Positions 63,671 to 64,000 of a DNA stretch of 64,000 nt are shown here, piece by piece. Under the pieces are notes generated by a model. The model saw only the letters and a list, made by a program, of their open reading frames with translations. It had not been told where the DNA came from and made no database searches. Origin of the DNA: Plasmodium brasilianum (lineage: Eukaryota; Apicomplexa; Aconoidasida; Haemosporida; Plasmodiidae); assembly GCF_023973825.1 (NCBI RefSeq), contig NW_027122950.1, positions 1 through 64,000 of the forward strand, given 5' to 3'. How positions within the stretch are numbered: the stretch's first letter is position 1; each line of letters begins with the position of its first letter. The translations under genes and the position numbers were made by a program.

Positions 63671-64000
63671 GTTAAAGTATAATATATGTCGAATTATATA
63701 TATATGGCCTAATGATTATATTTATATATTTAAATATATTTCTATGAAATATATATATTTGTTCCATAAATAGAATATAAAATGTCACAATTCATAAAAA
63801 ATTATAAAATCGTGATAATTTGCATTAGTAATAAAAAGTGCCTCTTTCTAATTGAATCTACTTTTTGACCAACATTATAACTATTAGTTCAGTTTATTAA
63901 TTAGTATATGTTAATATATTTAAATTATCAGTAAAAGTGTCTTGCTATTTATATAATAAAATGATACATATATATTTGTTTTTAAATGATATATACATAT
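63671..64000. other. fam-m 3' flank running out of the window
   Basis: Resembles 27.26-27.6 kb. Nothing coding was seen. The duplicated block is still matching when the window ends, so its far boundary is outside. Confidence 0.5.

Noticed and set aside
1..64000. Telomere repeats, tRNA, rRNA and CRISPR
   Set aside because: I looked for GGGTT(T/C)A-type arrays, conserved tRNA arms, GC-rich rRNA and spaced direct repeats and saw none.

Overview
The window is extremely AT-rich eukaryotic DNA (roughly four bases in five are A or T). It carries small two-exon genes with short introns of 115-133 bp, GT...AG borders and pyrimidine-rich acceptors. Each gene has a short hydrophobic first exon, an RxL motif soon after the splice, and two C-terminal membrane segments. 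This is the signature of a Plasmodium subtelomere. Eight genes match, from memory of the families, the fam-l and fam-m exported protein families of Plasmodium malariae, so P. malariae (or a very close relative) is the likely source. No core housekeeping gene, tRNA, rRNA, CRISPR array or telomere repeat was seen.

Layout. (1) 1-7 kb: an intact two-exon exported-protein gene on the minus strand (2299-3136) and a wrecked fam-m 3' end on the plus strand (about 4905-5219). (2) 7.7-12.2 kb: fam-m then fam-l, plus strand. (3) 12.4-21 kb: a gene-poor stretch with a degenerate coding relic near 19.1-19.9 kb. (4) 21.7-27.0 kb: fam-l then fam-m, plus strand. (5) 27-36.5 kb: a pir pseudogene (29778-30927, minus) and an exported-protein pseudogene (35642-36532, minus). 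(6) 42.2-47.9 kb: fam-m (frameshifted in a poly-T run) then fam-l. (7) 48-57 kb: a gene-poor stretch that is a diverged copy of the one in (3). (8) 58.0-63.5 kb: fam-l then fam-m.

Parts 2-4 and parts 6-8 correspond item by item. The offset between matching landmarks is 34.4 kb at the first fam-m, 35.7 kb at the first fam-l and a steady 36.3-36.4 kb from the desert through the last fam-m. The window is therefore best read as two diverged tandem copies of one block of about 36 kb (order m, l, desert, l, m), separated by a few indels. The minus-strand exported gene and the minus-strand exported pseudogene occupy the same relative place (offset 33.4 kb).

The eight fam genes share more than their proteins. 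Each has a short upstream element resembling CTATATTCTCTACATTCTATA about 370-450 bp before its ATG, and a downstream element resembling TTTTGTAAATTTGAATATTT about 160-170 bp after its stop. The fam-l and fam-m proteins also share their exon structure, the RxL position (residue 51-52), a charged helix-like block before the first membrane segment and a lysine-rich tail, so they look like two branches of one superfamily. Their function is not established; export into the host red cell and display as paired or partner membrane proteins is an inference.
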